A DNA stretch of 64,000 nt from positions 147,681 to 211,680 of the forward strand of contig JAECUM010001130.1 of NCBI GenBank assembly GCA_016617855.1, given 5' to 3'. The DNA is from Megalonaias nervosa. Lineage: Eukaryota; Mollusca; Bivalvia; Unionida; Unionidae. Position numbers and translations under genes: made by a program. Of the stretch, positions 1 to 11,217 are shown piece after piece. Within the stretch, counting starts at the first letter, position 1. Every line of letters starts with the position of its first letter. The notes beneath the pieces were generated by a model. That model was not told the origin of the DNA. It searched no databases and saw nothing but the letters and a program-made list of their open reading frames with translations.

Positions 1-1124
1 GGAGTTGCGGAACTGCTGTTCCTGGATTTGCACAGAGCACATTTTTCAGCTGCGTCCACCAGTCTTTTCTGCTCAAAGGCTACCACACCGGCATTGACTT
101 GACTGCGCCAAGCAGATCGATCAGCAGCGATACTCTCCCAGCTGTCAGGGTCAATGCCAAAGTTCTTCAGTGAGGCCTTGAGGGTGGCCTTGTCCTCTTC
201 TTTTGACCACCGTGAGATCTCTTGCCTTGCTGTAGCTCTCCATAGAACACCTTCTTGGGTAGGCATTCTTCCGGCATGCAGACAACATGGCCAGCCCATC
301 AGAGTTGTGCCTTGCACAGCATGGTGTGGATGCTTGTCATGCCGGCCTGAGTGAGCACCTCTGTGTTCGGTACCTTGTCCTGCCATCTGATCTTCAGCAG
401 TTTTCTCAGGGAGCTCAGGTGAAAGTGGTTCAGTTTTTTAACATGGCAGGTATACACAGTCCAGGTCTCACAAGCATAGAGGAGGGTGGGGAGAACAACT
501 GCTGCATAGACTTTAAGTTTGGTGACAAGCTTGATGCCTCTCCTATCCCAGACATTTGAGCAGAGTGTGCCAAATGCTACGCTAGCTTTGGCAATCCTGG
601 TATTGACCTCATCGTCTATGTGGACTGCCTGTGAGAGGGTGCTGCCAAGATTTGTGAACCTGTCTACATTTTTGAGCTTTTGGGCACTGGCAGTGATGGA
701 TGGTTCCAGGTTATCTTTTCCAGGAGCTGGCTGATGCAGAACCTCGGTCTTTCTGGTGGAGATGGTGAGTCCGAAGTTGGTACATGCTGTGGAAAAGAGG
801 TCAATGCCCTGTTGCATGCCTGCCTCCGCGCTGGAGTTGAGGGCACAGTGATCTGCAAACAGGAATTCATGAATATTCTCAAATTGGAATTTGGTTTTGG
901 CTTGAAGCCTCTTCGGGTCGAACAACTTCCCATCCGGACGGTATTGGAGACCGACTCCCACATCACTGTCCTTGAAAGCATCTATCAGCATGGTGGAGAA
1001 CATGAGGCTGAAGAGAGTGGGGGCTAAGACGCATCCTTGTTTCACACCATTTGTAACGGCAAAGGGTTCAGAATAGTTACCCTGGTCCTGGACTCTGGCA
1101 AGCATGCCATCATGAAATTGCTTC
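1..1124 (-). pseudogene. LINE reverse transcriptase, C-terminal half (inactive)
   Basis: An open frame runs from 1124 down to 302 and, after one TGA at 299-301, stays open in the same frame to position 1. Recognisable motifs are GVKQGCVLAPTLFSLMF (palm, upstream of the active site) and the catalytic box, which here reads LFADHCALN. The second aspartate of the usual Y/FADD is His, at codon 848-850. Later motifs are LLYACETWT and, after the stop, WAGHVV and a Cys-containing tail (CALCKSR). The stop lies where relatives have an Arg before WAGHVV, so a CGA to TGA transition is the simplest explanation. Without the second catalytic Asp this RT cannot polymerise. The N-terminal half lies beyond the inserted element at 1125-1778. 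Confidence 0.85.
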
Positions 1125-1778
1125 AGGGGCGCTCCCCAGTTATTATGTACTTTTCAGAAAGTTACGTCTGTAAGGTGAAGTTGTCTGCATTTAAAACATG
1201 TACAGTGGAGAGAATGTTGGCATACCTCTATGCTACTTTGATGTAATGTGGCTGACATTTCTTTGGATATTGTACTTTTAGAAATTGTAAATGATCTTAG
1301 CACACTGCTAACTAAAATGACTGCTCCCTTGTGCTCCAAAAATCAGCCTGAATTTGTTTAAAGTACACTATCCTTAGCAGCTATTAAAATAGGAAAAATG
1401 AATTTTGCCAGACTAGACAATGCCAGCTCCTGAAAGTGCAATGAATGAATTACAAAATACATAAAAAATGTAAAAAAAGTTATTGGCTCTTTTTCTTACA
1501 ATTTACCTCTGAAATTCAGGAAGTGAAAATGACCAAGTGGAGCTAGCACTTTTTTGAAAGGTGCACATCTTGAGTAAGGGCAAGCTGTATACTCTATAAC
1601 CCATATTACACCCATCAATCATACACCAAAATAAAGGGAATTAAAGGTTCTTTGAACAATACCTAAGATATACAAGGTCTTTTTTAAATAGCCAGTATAA
1701 CCAGTGAGGAAACCCGGGGAAATTCTTTTTGTTTAAAATTCTAACCCTATGCAAAATACGAAACTGTAGAGAGCCACT
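1125..1778. mobile_element. Non-autonomous DNA transposon nested in the LINE
   Basis: The RT reading frame is interrupted within a conserved MV(K/R)QFHDGM-type segment: EMVK is encoded to the right of 1778 and QFHDGM to the left of 1125. Removing the insert restores that segment exactly. The ends form an imperfect inverted repeat (AGGGGCGCTCCCCAG at the left; AGTGGCTCTCTACAG as read inward from the right; 11 of 15 positions match). The triplet TTC flanks both sides (1122-1124 and 1779-1781) as a short target duplication. The interior of about 650 bp is AT-rich with no transposase-like ORF. The superfamily is not assigned. Confidence 0.7.
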
Positions 1779-2534
1779 TTCACCATTTCAGTGAAGACTT
1801 CTGGACATCCAAATTTGGCCATGATCTTCCAAAGGCCTTCCCGGCTGACAGTGTCGAATACCTTAGTCAGGTCCACAAAGGTGGTGTATAGCTGGACATT
1901 TTTTTCTTGACACTTTTCTTGCATCTGCCTGGCAGCAAAGATCATGTCCATGGTGCCTCTCTCCTTTCTGAAGCCACACTGACTTTCTGGCAGTAGGCCA
2001 TGATCAAGGTGCTCTGTGAGTCTGTTCAGCAGTAGCCTGGCAAGGACCTTGCCTGTGATGCAGAGTAGAGAGATTCCTCTACGGTTGTTGCAGGATTGGC
2101 AATTCCTTTGTGTTTGTAAATGTGGATGATGGATGCATCTTTGAATTCCTGGGGTATGCGTTTCTGCTTCCACATCCCACAAAACACTTCTGTTAGTCTT
2201 TCCACTAACTTAGGCCCACCAGACTTGTAGATTTCAGCTGGGATGGAGTCTGCTTCTGGAGCTTTCCCATTAGACAGGAGGTCAATGGCCTTATGAGTTT
2301 CCAGCAGTGTTGGAGGGTTAGCCAATCTCTCAATGATCTCCACCTGGGGTAGATGGTTGATTGCTTCATCGTTGATGGAAGAGGGTCTGTTGAGGACACC
2401 ATCAAAGTGTTCCGCCAGCGATCCAGTATCTTCTTCTTGGTTATGAGAGTGTTGCCATTGGAGCTCAAGGGTGGGGCTATGCCTGATGTTACTGGGCCAT
2501 AAACATCACAAAGAGCACTATAGAAATTTTTCAT
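1779..2534 (-). pseudogene. LINE reverse transcriptase, N-terminal half
   Basis: Two overlapping frames together give the start of the RT: KNFYSALCDVYGP, then SNGKAPEADSIPAEIYKSGGP, then GISLLCITGKVLARLLLNRL, then QCGFRKERGTMDMIF, and finally the catalytic region FVDLTKVFDTVSREGLW, which holds the first active-site Asp. The frame changes near 2300-2343 and again near 2090-2180, so the reading frame is broken. It joins the C-terminal half across the nested transposon. Confidence 0.8.
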
Positions 2535-2573
2535 GTCGTGTCTGTCGGCAAAGGACTGAATATCATCAGCCTT

Positions 2574-3680
2574 TCAGCTCAGCCATGTGTCCTGCATCTC
2601 GCACTGTTTCTTCTGCACAGCTTGGCGGACTCTGCTGAAGGCATCTTTCTTTGCAGCGGACTTGGGGTCGATGCTGTATGCATGATGGAGATGATGCTTC
2701 TCCTCTAGCAGGGACTGTATTTCTTCACAGTTCTCGTCAAACCTGTCTTGGTGCTTTCGCACAGTGATGCCAAAGGTTTCAGATGCAGTAGAGTACACCA
2801 GCTGTTTGAAGGCCGCCCAGCATTGCTCTACGTCATTGGTATCGGAGTCTGTGGTTTCCAGCTGGCTTGTCAGAGCTTCAGACAGAGCTTGCTCAGTGTT
2901 GCAGACTTTCAGTCTGGAGATGTTAAGGTGCTTTGGGACTTTAATTTCCTGTGGATGTCTGGGAGGTTGAATTCTAAGGTTCATCTTGGAAAGCAGTAAC
3001 CTGTGGTCTGTCCAGCAGTCAGCACCACACATGGCTTTAGTCACACGGACATCCTGCCTGTCACTCCTATCGACTAAGATGTAGTCGATCAGATGCCAAT
3101 GCTCAGACCGTGGGTGCATCCAAGTTGTTTTGCTATGGTTGGGCAGACAGAAGACAGTGCTTGTGATCAGGAGATCATATGTTGTGCATATCCTCAAGCG
3201 CAGATGTCCATTGCTGTTGCAGTTGCCAATGCCATGTCTACCAATAACTCTCTTCCACGAGATGTGATCTGCGCCAACTCTGGCGTTAAAATCACCAAGA
3301 ATGATCAGCTTGTCTGACTTTGTTACTGAAGCAATCAGAGCTTCCAGACCCTGGTAGAACTTGTCTTTGGCTTCCTCCGAGTTGGTCATGGTTGGTGCAT
3401 ACACACTAATGAGTGTGGCTTGCTTTTTTCCAGGTAAGGGTAGCTTCAGCATTATTAGCCAGTCATTAATTCCCTTTGGTAGGCTGGAGAGCTTATTCGC
3501 CAGACTTGACTGGACAGCAAAACCAACTCCTGACTCACAACGTTCATCGGTGCCATGTCCACTCCAGAAAAAGGTGTAGCCAGCTCCAACTTCAGTCAAC
3601 TGGCCCTTGTTGGCCAAGTGAGTTTCACTCAGGGCTGCTATCTCTACCTTGTAGCAAGTTCTCTTGCAATCAAAGCAGTT
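2574..3680 (-). pseudogene. LINE apurinic-type endonuclease domain
   Basis: The long open frame at 3617-2574 encodes an endonuclease/exonuclease/phosphatase-fold domain, with VYAPTM, LIILGDFNARVG (catalytic Asp/Asn), TTWMHPRSEHWHLIDYILV and ADCWTDHRLL (catalytic His near the end). Upstream, a frame change near 3657 separates the expected start of the domain (ALIAREL) from KVEIAALSETHLANKGQL. The domain is followed by a linker to the RT. It nicks target DNA in active relatives. Here the element is broken elsewhere. Confidence 0.85.
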
Positions 3681-4653
3681 CTTCTCTCTGGTCTGTCAGC
3701 CTCTGCACGACCCAATAGAGTGCGTATGTTCCACGTACCAAGAGCGAGGGGAACCTTTCGGGTTTTCTTTGTGTTTCGACCACAAGAATGGGATTCCTTC
3801 CAGCTACAGTAAGCTGGTCAGGGTAGCTGAAACAGGCTTTTTTAGGGCACCTTTTCCAGCCCCTTCCTCAGGCTACAGAGGTAAGCAGTGCTATCCTGAA
3901 GAGGTCTGCTTAGTCGCTCAGATGGCTGCTGAAACCCATTTCTACTTCAGCTCAATGGAAGATGATCCTATGGCCTGAGCCACCTGCATGCAGGTCCACC
4001 ACTACGGCTGCCAGTGCATCCACACCTGCCGTGTTGCAGCTCACCCATTGCCGCAGGACTTGGGCACGGGTGATGACATAAATTAATGACTTGTGCGTGA
4101 GCTGGATTAAAGTGAGGGAGAGTTGCGCTGCGTCAGCCTCACTCACTCGTCCAGGCCCCACTTTGTCCAGTGGCAAGACATAGTCAAGACGGCTGGAATG
4201 GAGACTGGATGCAGTGGATGACCAAGGTGTTCTGCGTGTCTTGCTGTGCTCTTAGTGCTCCATGTCACTTTGCTGGGTCTGCCTTCCTGCCCGTTGACCA
4301 GCTGGTGGTTCCTCCATGCAGTTCGCCGGGTCCAGTCTTCACATGCTATGGTGACAAGCCCCACCTCACCGAGGGTTTGAGACCCGTCGGCTACCCTCCT
4401 ATAATACATTACTGGTGAAATATGTGTGCGAGAAACATTGAACTTGCATAAATACATGTTACATGTTTGTTTCTATAGTTTTCATGATTCCTAAATATAC
4501 AGTATATATGAATTCAAAAAGGATCATTGGGAATGATGAACTAAAAATGATAATCACTTTATTTTTCATTTGTGAAAATTTATAATTCTGTTTTGAAAGA
4601 CCTACATCCCCATACATGTATTTCACCATGTGTGGACTGAGCTAAAATATTAC

Positions 4654-4833
4654 CTTTATCAACTATTGCCTTTGCAAGCCCTCCTCTGTGTTCAAGCTTT
4701 GGATCAGCTGAATTAACCAACACATCTGCATCTACTTCTGTTATATCCCCTAAAGCTGTGAGGATTTTCTCTCCACCATATGATCTGCACTCTGCTTGGA
4801 TGAATGGGCCTGATTTTCCCATGTTAACCACAC
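4654..4833 (-). CDS. PARP14-like gene: macrodomain exon (first half of domain)
   Basis: This is an internal exon of 60 codons, phase 1 at both ends, with acceptor TTGCACAG at 4834-4841 and donor GTAATA just below 4654. The peptide contains ILTALGDITEVDADVLVNSA and LEHRGGLAKAIVDKG. These are the ADP-ribose-binding opening of a macrodomain: GDIT with the Asp, the VNSA loop where most relatives have VNAA/VNAS, and the start of the glycine loop. The upstream junction joins the end of the second KH exon (DRFG then VVNMGKSG) in frame. Macrodomains read or remove ADP-ribose, and PARP14-type proteins carry them between the KH array and the C-terminal transferase. The rest of the domain must be in an exon left of the window, because a LINE fills 1-4420. 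Only the exon is certain; the name of the full gene is inferred. Confidence 0.85.
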
Positions 4834-5380
4834 CTGTGCAATAATAAACACAAAAATGTTAATTAGAAATCTTCAATAAAGGAACTTTGCATAATTTTTA
4901 AAATTATTGTTACCCCCATCCAACATACCTCATCAGCCTCATACACCTTAGCCCCACACACAGTTAGTGGACCCAAGCTGTTAGATTTTTGCACACATTT
5001 AAACCATGTGCAGGGTTGTAACCAGTAGGGTGCAGGCTCAAATACTCCCCATACCAGTCCAGGTTGGTTGCTATGGTGTGTCTCTGGGCAAGGCATTTTA
5101 TCCTAATTACATCAGCACAATATAAACTTCAGTGAGTTATTTGTTGTTATCCTCTACCATACTTTAAACAACCAAACAAAATTTGGAATTATGTATTTCA
5201 ACTGTGAGCACTATGGACTGAGCAATCAAACATCCACAGAAATAAAAAGTCCAAGGCCAGAGAAATTAATACAAATAATTATACCAAATAATTACATGTC
5301 TGTATCAAGTGGTATTTGCTTAATGATGGTAACAAGGTTTCCCAACAAAATCAAAAATGTGTAAAACAAAATTTTGATGC
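4834..5380. other. Intron; possible old dispersed repeat at 4905-5110
   Basis: No coding exon was found. The piece at 4905-5110 (minus sense: TTGCCCAGAGACACACCATA, later CATGGTTTAAATGTGTGC) is more GC-rich than its surroundings and reads like an ancient dispersed repeat, but I cannot name it. The rest is AT-rich intron. Confidence 0.35.
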
Positions 5381-5384
5381 ATCA

Positions 5385-5937
5385 GCCTAAAAGTCTAATC
5401 ATGGCCTCTTCATATGCATGCAAACATCTACATGGGCATATAAATATTTACATATGCATACAAGAATATACATATGCATACAAACATCTACTGATGAATG
5501 CAACTATCTCTCTGTTTCTGTTCTCCCCCTCTTGTATATATATACACACACACAAACATCTACTTATGAATGTAAACATCTACATATGCAGTGACAAATG
5601 TCTATATGTAGGAAACATCTTTACTGTATATGCATATAAACATCTGCATATGACTGCAAATATCTACATATGAATGCAAACATCTACATATGCCACAAAC
5701 ATCTATATATGTATATAAACATCTACATATGCATACAAATACCTACAGATGCATACAAATACCTACATATGCATGCAAACATCAATACATGCATACAAAC
5801 ACTATATATGCATGTAAGCATCTATATATGCAAATAAATATCTGTATATGCACACAAATATTTACATATGCATATAAACATCTACATATGCAAATAAACA
5901 TCTGTATATGCAAAGAAACATCTATATATGCATACAA

Positions 5938-5980
<43 letters not shown>

Positions 5981-6345
5981 TACAAAATATGTACACATGT
6001 ATTTGACATCAACATATGAATGCAAATATCAACGTATCTTATGCATACAAACATCTACACATGACAGCAAACATCTACATATGCATAGAAACATACATGT
6101 GCATATGAATGCAAACATCCACATGTGCATATAAACATCTACACAGGCATATCTATATATGCACACAAATAACTACATATGCATGCAAACATCTATATAT
6201 GCATACAAACATCTAAATGTGCACACAAACATCTATATGTGCATACAAACATCTATATATGCCTACAACATCTACATATGCAAACATCTACATATGAATG
6301 CAAACATCTATACATGCATACAAACATATACATATGCATACAGAC
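5385..6345. repeat. Degenerate 20-bp minisatellite (acatctacatatgcatacaa)
   Basis: Dozens of imperfect copies of a 20-bp unit lie head to tail over nearly 1 kb. The unit contains the palindromes CATATG and TGCATA-like words. A pure (AT)n tract interrupts the array at about 5938-5977. Long apparent ORFs on both strands (rich in Tyr, His, Ile, Thr and Lys) are by-products of the repeat and are not annotated as genes. Confidence 0.9.
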
Positions 6346-7713
6346 ATAATGTCAAATCAAATTTTACATAATATTAACATAATGACATTGCCTTGCAAAC
6401 TGTATTATTACTTCATTTTGCGCAATGAATTTTATGATCTTTTTTCTCAATACTACCAGTACAGCTCTATGCTATCAGAATGTACAGATGCAGTCATTTC
6501 CTTTAATTATTTCAATAGCAGTTCGCACAATACACTTTGTTAATTATCATATTAATGTCATTGATACTGCACTCCCTACAGTGAAAAGAATGACAATGGA
6601 AGATAATCATAAAAAATTTTACACCATAATTGCATTCATAATTGTCAGAAGTGAAACAAAATCACACAAGTTCTGATAGTTACCCCATGCACGAGTTCTC
6701 ATTAACATAACATACAATTTCTTGTGACATCCAATCACAGGATTATAGAGGGGTAATTAAAACTTGAGAAAGTATAGTTTTTGCAGTTTCTGCATTAACA
6801 TATGAAAACAAAATTATTCCTAAAAGCTAACTGACCAATGTACTGTTCTGCAATATACAAAAAAGGAAGTTAAGTTCATTCTCATACTGAATTTCTATAT
6901 GTTGTGAAGAAAAAAGATTCATTCATGAACTTAATAATGGCCTGGATCTGTGGGCAGGGGCACTACATACATATATATGGGAGAGAGAGAGTTAAGATTT
7001 TGCATTTTTAATTTAAACTAAACCATTTTGTATTATCAATATTTTTGGTTCACAAATAGTCACAAAAAAATAGATACATGTATGCACATTAACATACTGA
7101 AGATAGATACTCATATGCAAACTAATAACCTAGCACAACAGAAGCCATCAAAATGGTTTGTTTTCTTTGCCACTGACATGTTAATTTCATGCATGAACTG
7201 ATAACCTTAAAGCAAAACAGTAGCTCTTCTGAGGTTTTTTTTGCCATTATTTTGACAATGTACTTGGGCTTAAAGGGGCTCTACTGCATAATTTTTCAAA
7301 GTTTTTCTTTCCTTTCATTTTCTCTGTTTGATTCAAAATTTTGAAAAAGCGTTAAAATATGATTGTGTTCAGTCTAATAAAACAAAATCCCATTGATGTG
7401 CATAGGGCTTTGCTCATCTAAAAATAGAGCTTGACTCCAACAATATGATCAAGTGACAAATCAAAATTGTAATCTAAGGGGTATAAACGGCATGAGAGTA
7501 GATGTTGATGCTTTTAGATTAATTTATGTGATAATAAGCAACTATGTACTGCTGTTGCCGATGGGATGAACTAGTTTTAATACATAGCAATGTACTCTCC
7601 TTAAGTAAAGCAGTTTTTATAAGCAGTGTTAGAGCCGTGGATAAAGTAAGTAATTTGTTGTGTAATGTGATCACTGTCATAAGTTATCTCAAAGTGTTAC
7701 CAACTGAAAATTT
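6346..7713. other. Intron without recognised gene
   Basis: This is AT-rich sequence with no splice-bounded coding exon visible. At about 7274-7290 AGGGGCTCTACTGC resembles the terminal repeat of the transposon nested in the LINE at 1125. It may mark one end of another short DNA transposon, but I did not find the opposite end. Confidence 0.4.
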
Positions 7714-7725
7714 ATGTTATCACAT

Positions 7726-7968
7726 GGGGGCCCCAAGTGGCCGAATGGTCTAAAGTGCTCACTGTTACGGATCACTGACATTTCACCTCTGTTTGCGTGG
7801 GTTCAAGTCTAGGGCCTGGCCAATGTGGGTATGTGAGAAAGCTTGCCCATACGTTGGTGGTTTTTTCGGGGTTTTCCCGGGTTCTTCCTCCACCATATAT
7901 ACTGGCCACCATGTATAGCCTATCTTGTGCTGAAAAATGATGTCAAACCCTACAACAACAACAACAAC
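7726..7968 (+). mobile_element. tRNA-derived SINE, intact, with 12-bp target duplications
   Basis: The head (7726 to about 7810) has tRNA-like pol III promoter boxes: an A box around AGTGGCCGAATGGTCTAA and a B box around GTGGGTTCAAGTC. The body includes GGGTATGTGAGAAAG and TTTCGGGGTTTTCCCGGG, and the element ends with CCCTACAACAACAACAACA. The 12-mer ATGTTATCACAT is present at 7714-7725 and again at 7969-7980, so both ends are exact and the insertion looks young. Two further copies of the same family are at 23193-23435 (+) and 41922-42178 (-). Confidence 0.9.
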
Positions 7969-7980
7969 ATGTTATCACAT

Positions 7981-10900
7981 TTATCTGTCTCTCTTGTAAA
8001 ATAAAAGAAGAAAAGGATAAGCCTTCTATCTGTTTATTTATATGGTACACACATATACTCATCCCAAATTCACCTATAGTGCAAATTTAATGTTAATAAA
8101 TGAAGCTGTATTGGAATTTTAGCGTGAACAAGTAGAACAGATGGATCCTCAGACAAAGATGGGCAAATTAAATCCCATATATTTCCAACATAATGGCATA
8201 TATTATAAACTGAAATATTTTGAACAAGTCGTAACTCTTGACTCCTTTCCAAAAATATTAGGGCAATTATCAAGGGGTAAATGAATTATACTTTAAAAGA
8301 ACCAAGTAAGGCTTACTAGACTTAGATTGAAATAACAGTGAAAAAACAGTAATCTACAGGTTAAACTTGGTTAAGAGATTTTTCTCCTGGTTACATTAAG
8401 CTGAAGGACTGCCCATTCAACTTTGAGGTGGGGGGGGGCAGGGGGAGGGACTAGAAAATTGTAACGCCAAAAGTACAAAATTCCAGCCTTCAGATAGCTT
8501 TTAAAAAATTTTGCTCTAATTTGTGGAAGCAAAAACATATCCAATTATACATGCTGAAAAGAATTAACAATCTTGAGGTAACAGAGAACAAATATTTCTG
8601 GTTTGAAAATAAATCCAAGATGCCCCCTTCTCCTTCAGCCAAAGTAATTGGTAGGTCCTTTAGCAGACAGTTTGTTGTTCTCCATACATACAGCATTGTA
8701 GCAAATGTAAAAGATATTTCTTTTATTTGTAAAGTTTTACTTAAATTGCCATAATAGATTTTAAAATATTAAAGCAAGTTTCTTGAACATTTGCTGAAAG
8801 TTTGACAACATTAAATGAAGTGGTTTTGAAAGTGTCAAAACTAGGTTTTGCACCTGGCTGTTATGGGGACCAAGACACACACATTTGTTTGTAGATTATG
8901 ATTAATAAACATTTCCTCCAATACTCTGAAAAAAATGTTACCAGTGTTGGGGACATGTGAAATTATGTACCAGCATTTTTTGGGACATGTGAAAACATGT
9001 ATTTTCCATCTGGAAATTGAATTTTCATGGTTGCTATGGAAACTGTCAAAAATTAGAACTTACCTAAAAATACTCTGAATGTTTAACCAAATATAGCTAT
9101 TTCTTTAAATGTCAAAGTGTATTTTTGATCTGATTATTATGGGAACTAAAATGTTGTCACTTTATAAGCTCATGCAGGACAGATGATAAATGAATAATGT
9201 ATGATACCGTGTGTCAATGTCTCATTCTCTGTGAAGCTCCAGCAGCTGGAACACTCCTCATATACTAAGTTTATTTTACAAATATGTTCATGTGAGAGTT
9301 CTTTGGTACCAACTTTTGTGTCATATTGAAATTAAGTTATTTTAAGAAAGAAATCTTCAGAAAAAGCAGCATGTATGCGTGATCTTCCCTTTTATGCATT
9401 ATTTACCCAGTACATTGTATACACAGAAAATTGATGAACATTTCATGACAAAGATGGATAAGATGCATACACACTCACTATTTCATGTTAATGTCACATG
9501 GGTTGATGACAAAAGCATATTAAAAAAAATCTCTCAAAGTCTGCAACTGTAATCTTCAAGATGGAACCAAAACAATATGATGTGACACAACCTTAAGGCT
9601 TCAAGAATACCACATGGCATATTATATGCCCCTCTTGTGCCATTTTCCCTACCAATGGCCTTGACCTATAATTGCTTACCTGAACTACATTTGTCGAGAC
9701 AAGTGCTGGGATACATCTAGTGTAGTGACTAATGTCGCGACAAGCACTTTAAGGGTGAATGGTAAATAAAAATTGTATACCATGCCCAGACCATTTTCAT
9801 GTGCACAACTTTTAACTGATTTGTGGGAGTTCTCTTGCATCACTGCTCTTCAAGTGCACAAGTTTTTGTGTGATTTATGTGCCCTGGCAGCATCTCTATT
9901 TAAGTACTTTACAGATCAACTAAGCACCACTTATGCTCTAAGTTTCTCTTTTGTTTTGCTGATACTTCCTGTCTGTCATGTAGGAAATAAACTACACTGA
10001 GTTCCAATTGGTGGTTATAGTGCATCCTGGACCCAAACAAAAAATAACCATCAATAAGAGTTTACCGTAACATATTTCACTGCAGGACACCAGTAGTGTA
10101 GCTTTCAAATTCAACTAAAGCAGACAAGATACCAATCAACAAGGAAGCATTGCGTAAACATCATTATTAAATGATGAGTAAAATACTTGATTATACATGT
10201 GGAACACATTTGGAATCTCTCCATTATGCTGAACAAGCTGTTGGCATAAAACAATTAGCATGGAAATGGGGGAGGGGAAGCAATAATGTGTTAATTTGTA
10301 GAAAGCTAGTGAGTATTATCAATAGTCTTTTTTATTTTTACTAAGAAAATTGAGTGCCTGTGCCTGCAACAGCTGTCTCAGATGAATTCTTAATTTAAAG
10401 AATAACAAGGCAAATGACTAATGACAACTGCTGAAAATTAAAATAACTTGCATCTGGTAAGTTTCATTTTGTATCAGTTCTCCACCTCTTGTATTGATAT
10501 GTGTATTGGTGCAGCAGAAGTATTGATGCATTGAATCAATGAATCGTTTGACCCCTAATCAACAGTGACACATGCAATCAAAACTGTATAAGTGATCAGC
10601 ATACTTAAATCCATTTTATTGGGTATGAAGATTCATAGATTGGTGGAGTCCTATTGTTTGCACAGAAATACATTCTGACTTTAAATTAATGGTTGGCAGC
10701 AACCATCATATCCAGAATAAATGGTCCCTATAAAAAAAATAGTGAATTCACAGTTACTGTAGCAGTCATAAACAGGTGGTCCCTATGAAAACTAGTGAAT
10801 TCACAGTTACTGTGGTAGTCATTATACACAGGTGGTTTTTATATGACATAATTAGGCTGTCACGATTTTCATTAAAATTAGATCTTCCTGAAGAACGAAA

Positions 10901-11217
10901 AATAATGAAGTATTGAATGGAAAACAAAAATGGCTTAAAAAATAAAAAACTAAGGAAATATTGCCATATATACTGTAATGACAAACAAAAAGAATTGTCA
11001 CAATTTCATCAATAAAGACCTTTACACTTGGGATGACAACTAATGGACCTCTTTTGCAAAAGTGTCCTTTATATGTGGGTTTTCACTGAAGCAAGTTGAC
11101 TAAATACCTGTTTTAATCTACAACATGAATAAGGGACCATCTATTTCAAATTAAGTGGTTTACCAATTAAATTGTTCTATCTGGAGTCCTTAAATGGAAT
11201 CCACATTATATACATAC
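7981..11217. other. Intron between second KH exon and macrodomain exon
   Basis: The sequence is AT-rich with no convincing exon or mobile-element domain. It includes a G-rich run at about 8427-8452 and two near-identical short segments at about 10738-10770 and 10788-10830 (AGTGAATTCACAGTTACTGT). The short open frames here lack protein-like composition and splice context. Confidence 0.5.

Larger units (their letters stand above)
1..4420 (-). mobile_element. Degenerate non-LTR retrotransposon (LINE), EN plus RT
   Basis: A LINE lies on the minus strand and runs off the left edge. Reading 5' to 3' it has a short upstream region (about 4420-3690), an APE-type endonuclease (about 3680-2574), the RT N-terminal half (2534-1779), a later DNA-transposon insertion (1125-1778), and the RT C-terminal half with its tail (1124-1). 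Frameshifts near 3657 and 2300, an in-frame stop at 299-301 and a mutated catalytic motif show that it is dead. The endonuclease resembles the family often annotated as craniofacial development protein 2-like. I cannot fix the clade from sequence alone. It sits in the intron just downstream of the macrodomain exon of the PARP14-like gene, in the same orientation as that gene. The 5' boundary near 4420 is approximate. Confidence 0.85.

Noticed and set aside
154..1027. Plus-strand ORFs over the LINE
   Set aside because: They are antisense shadows of the reverse transcriptase frame.
5374..6371. Several overlapping long ORFs rich in Tyr, His, Thr and Ile
   Set aside because: They are translations of the 20-bp minisatellite and occur on both strands.
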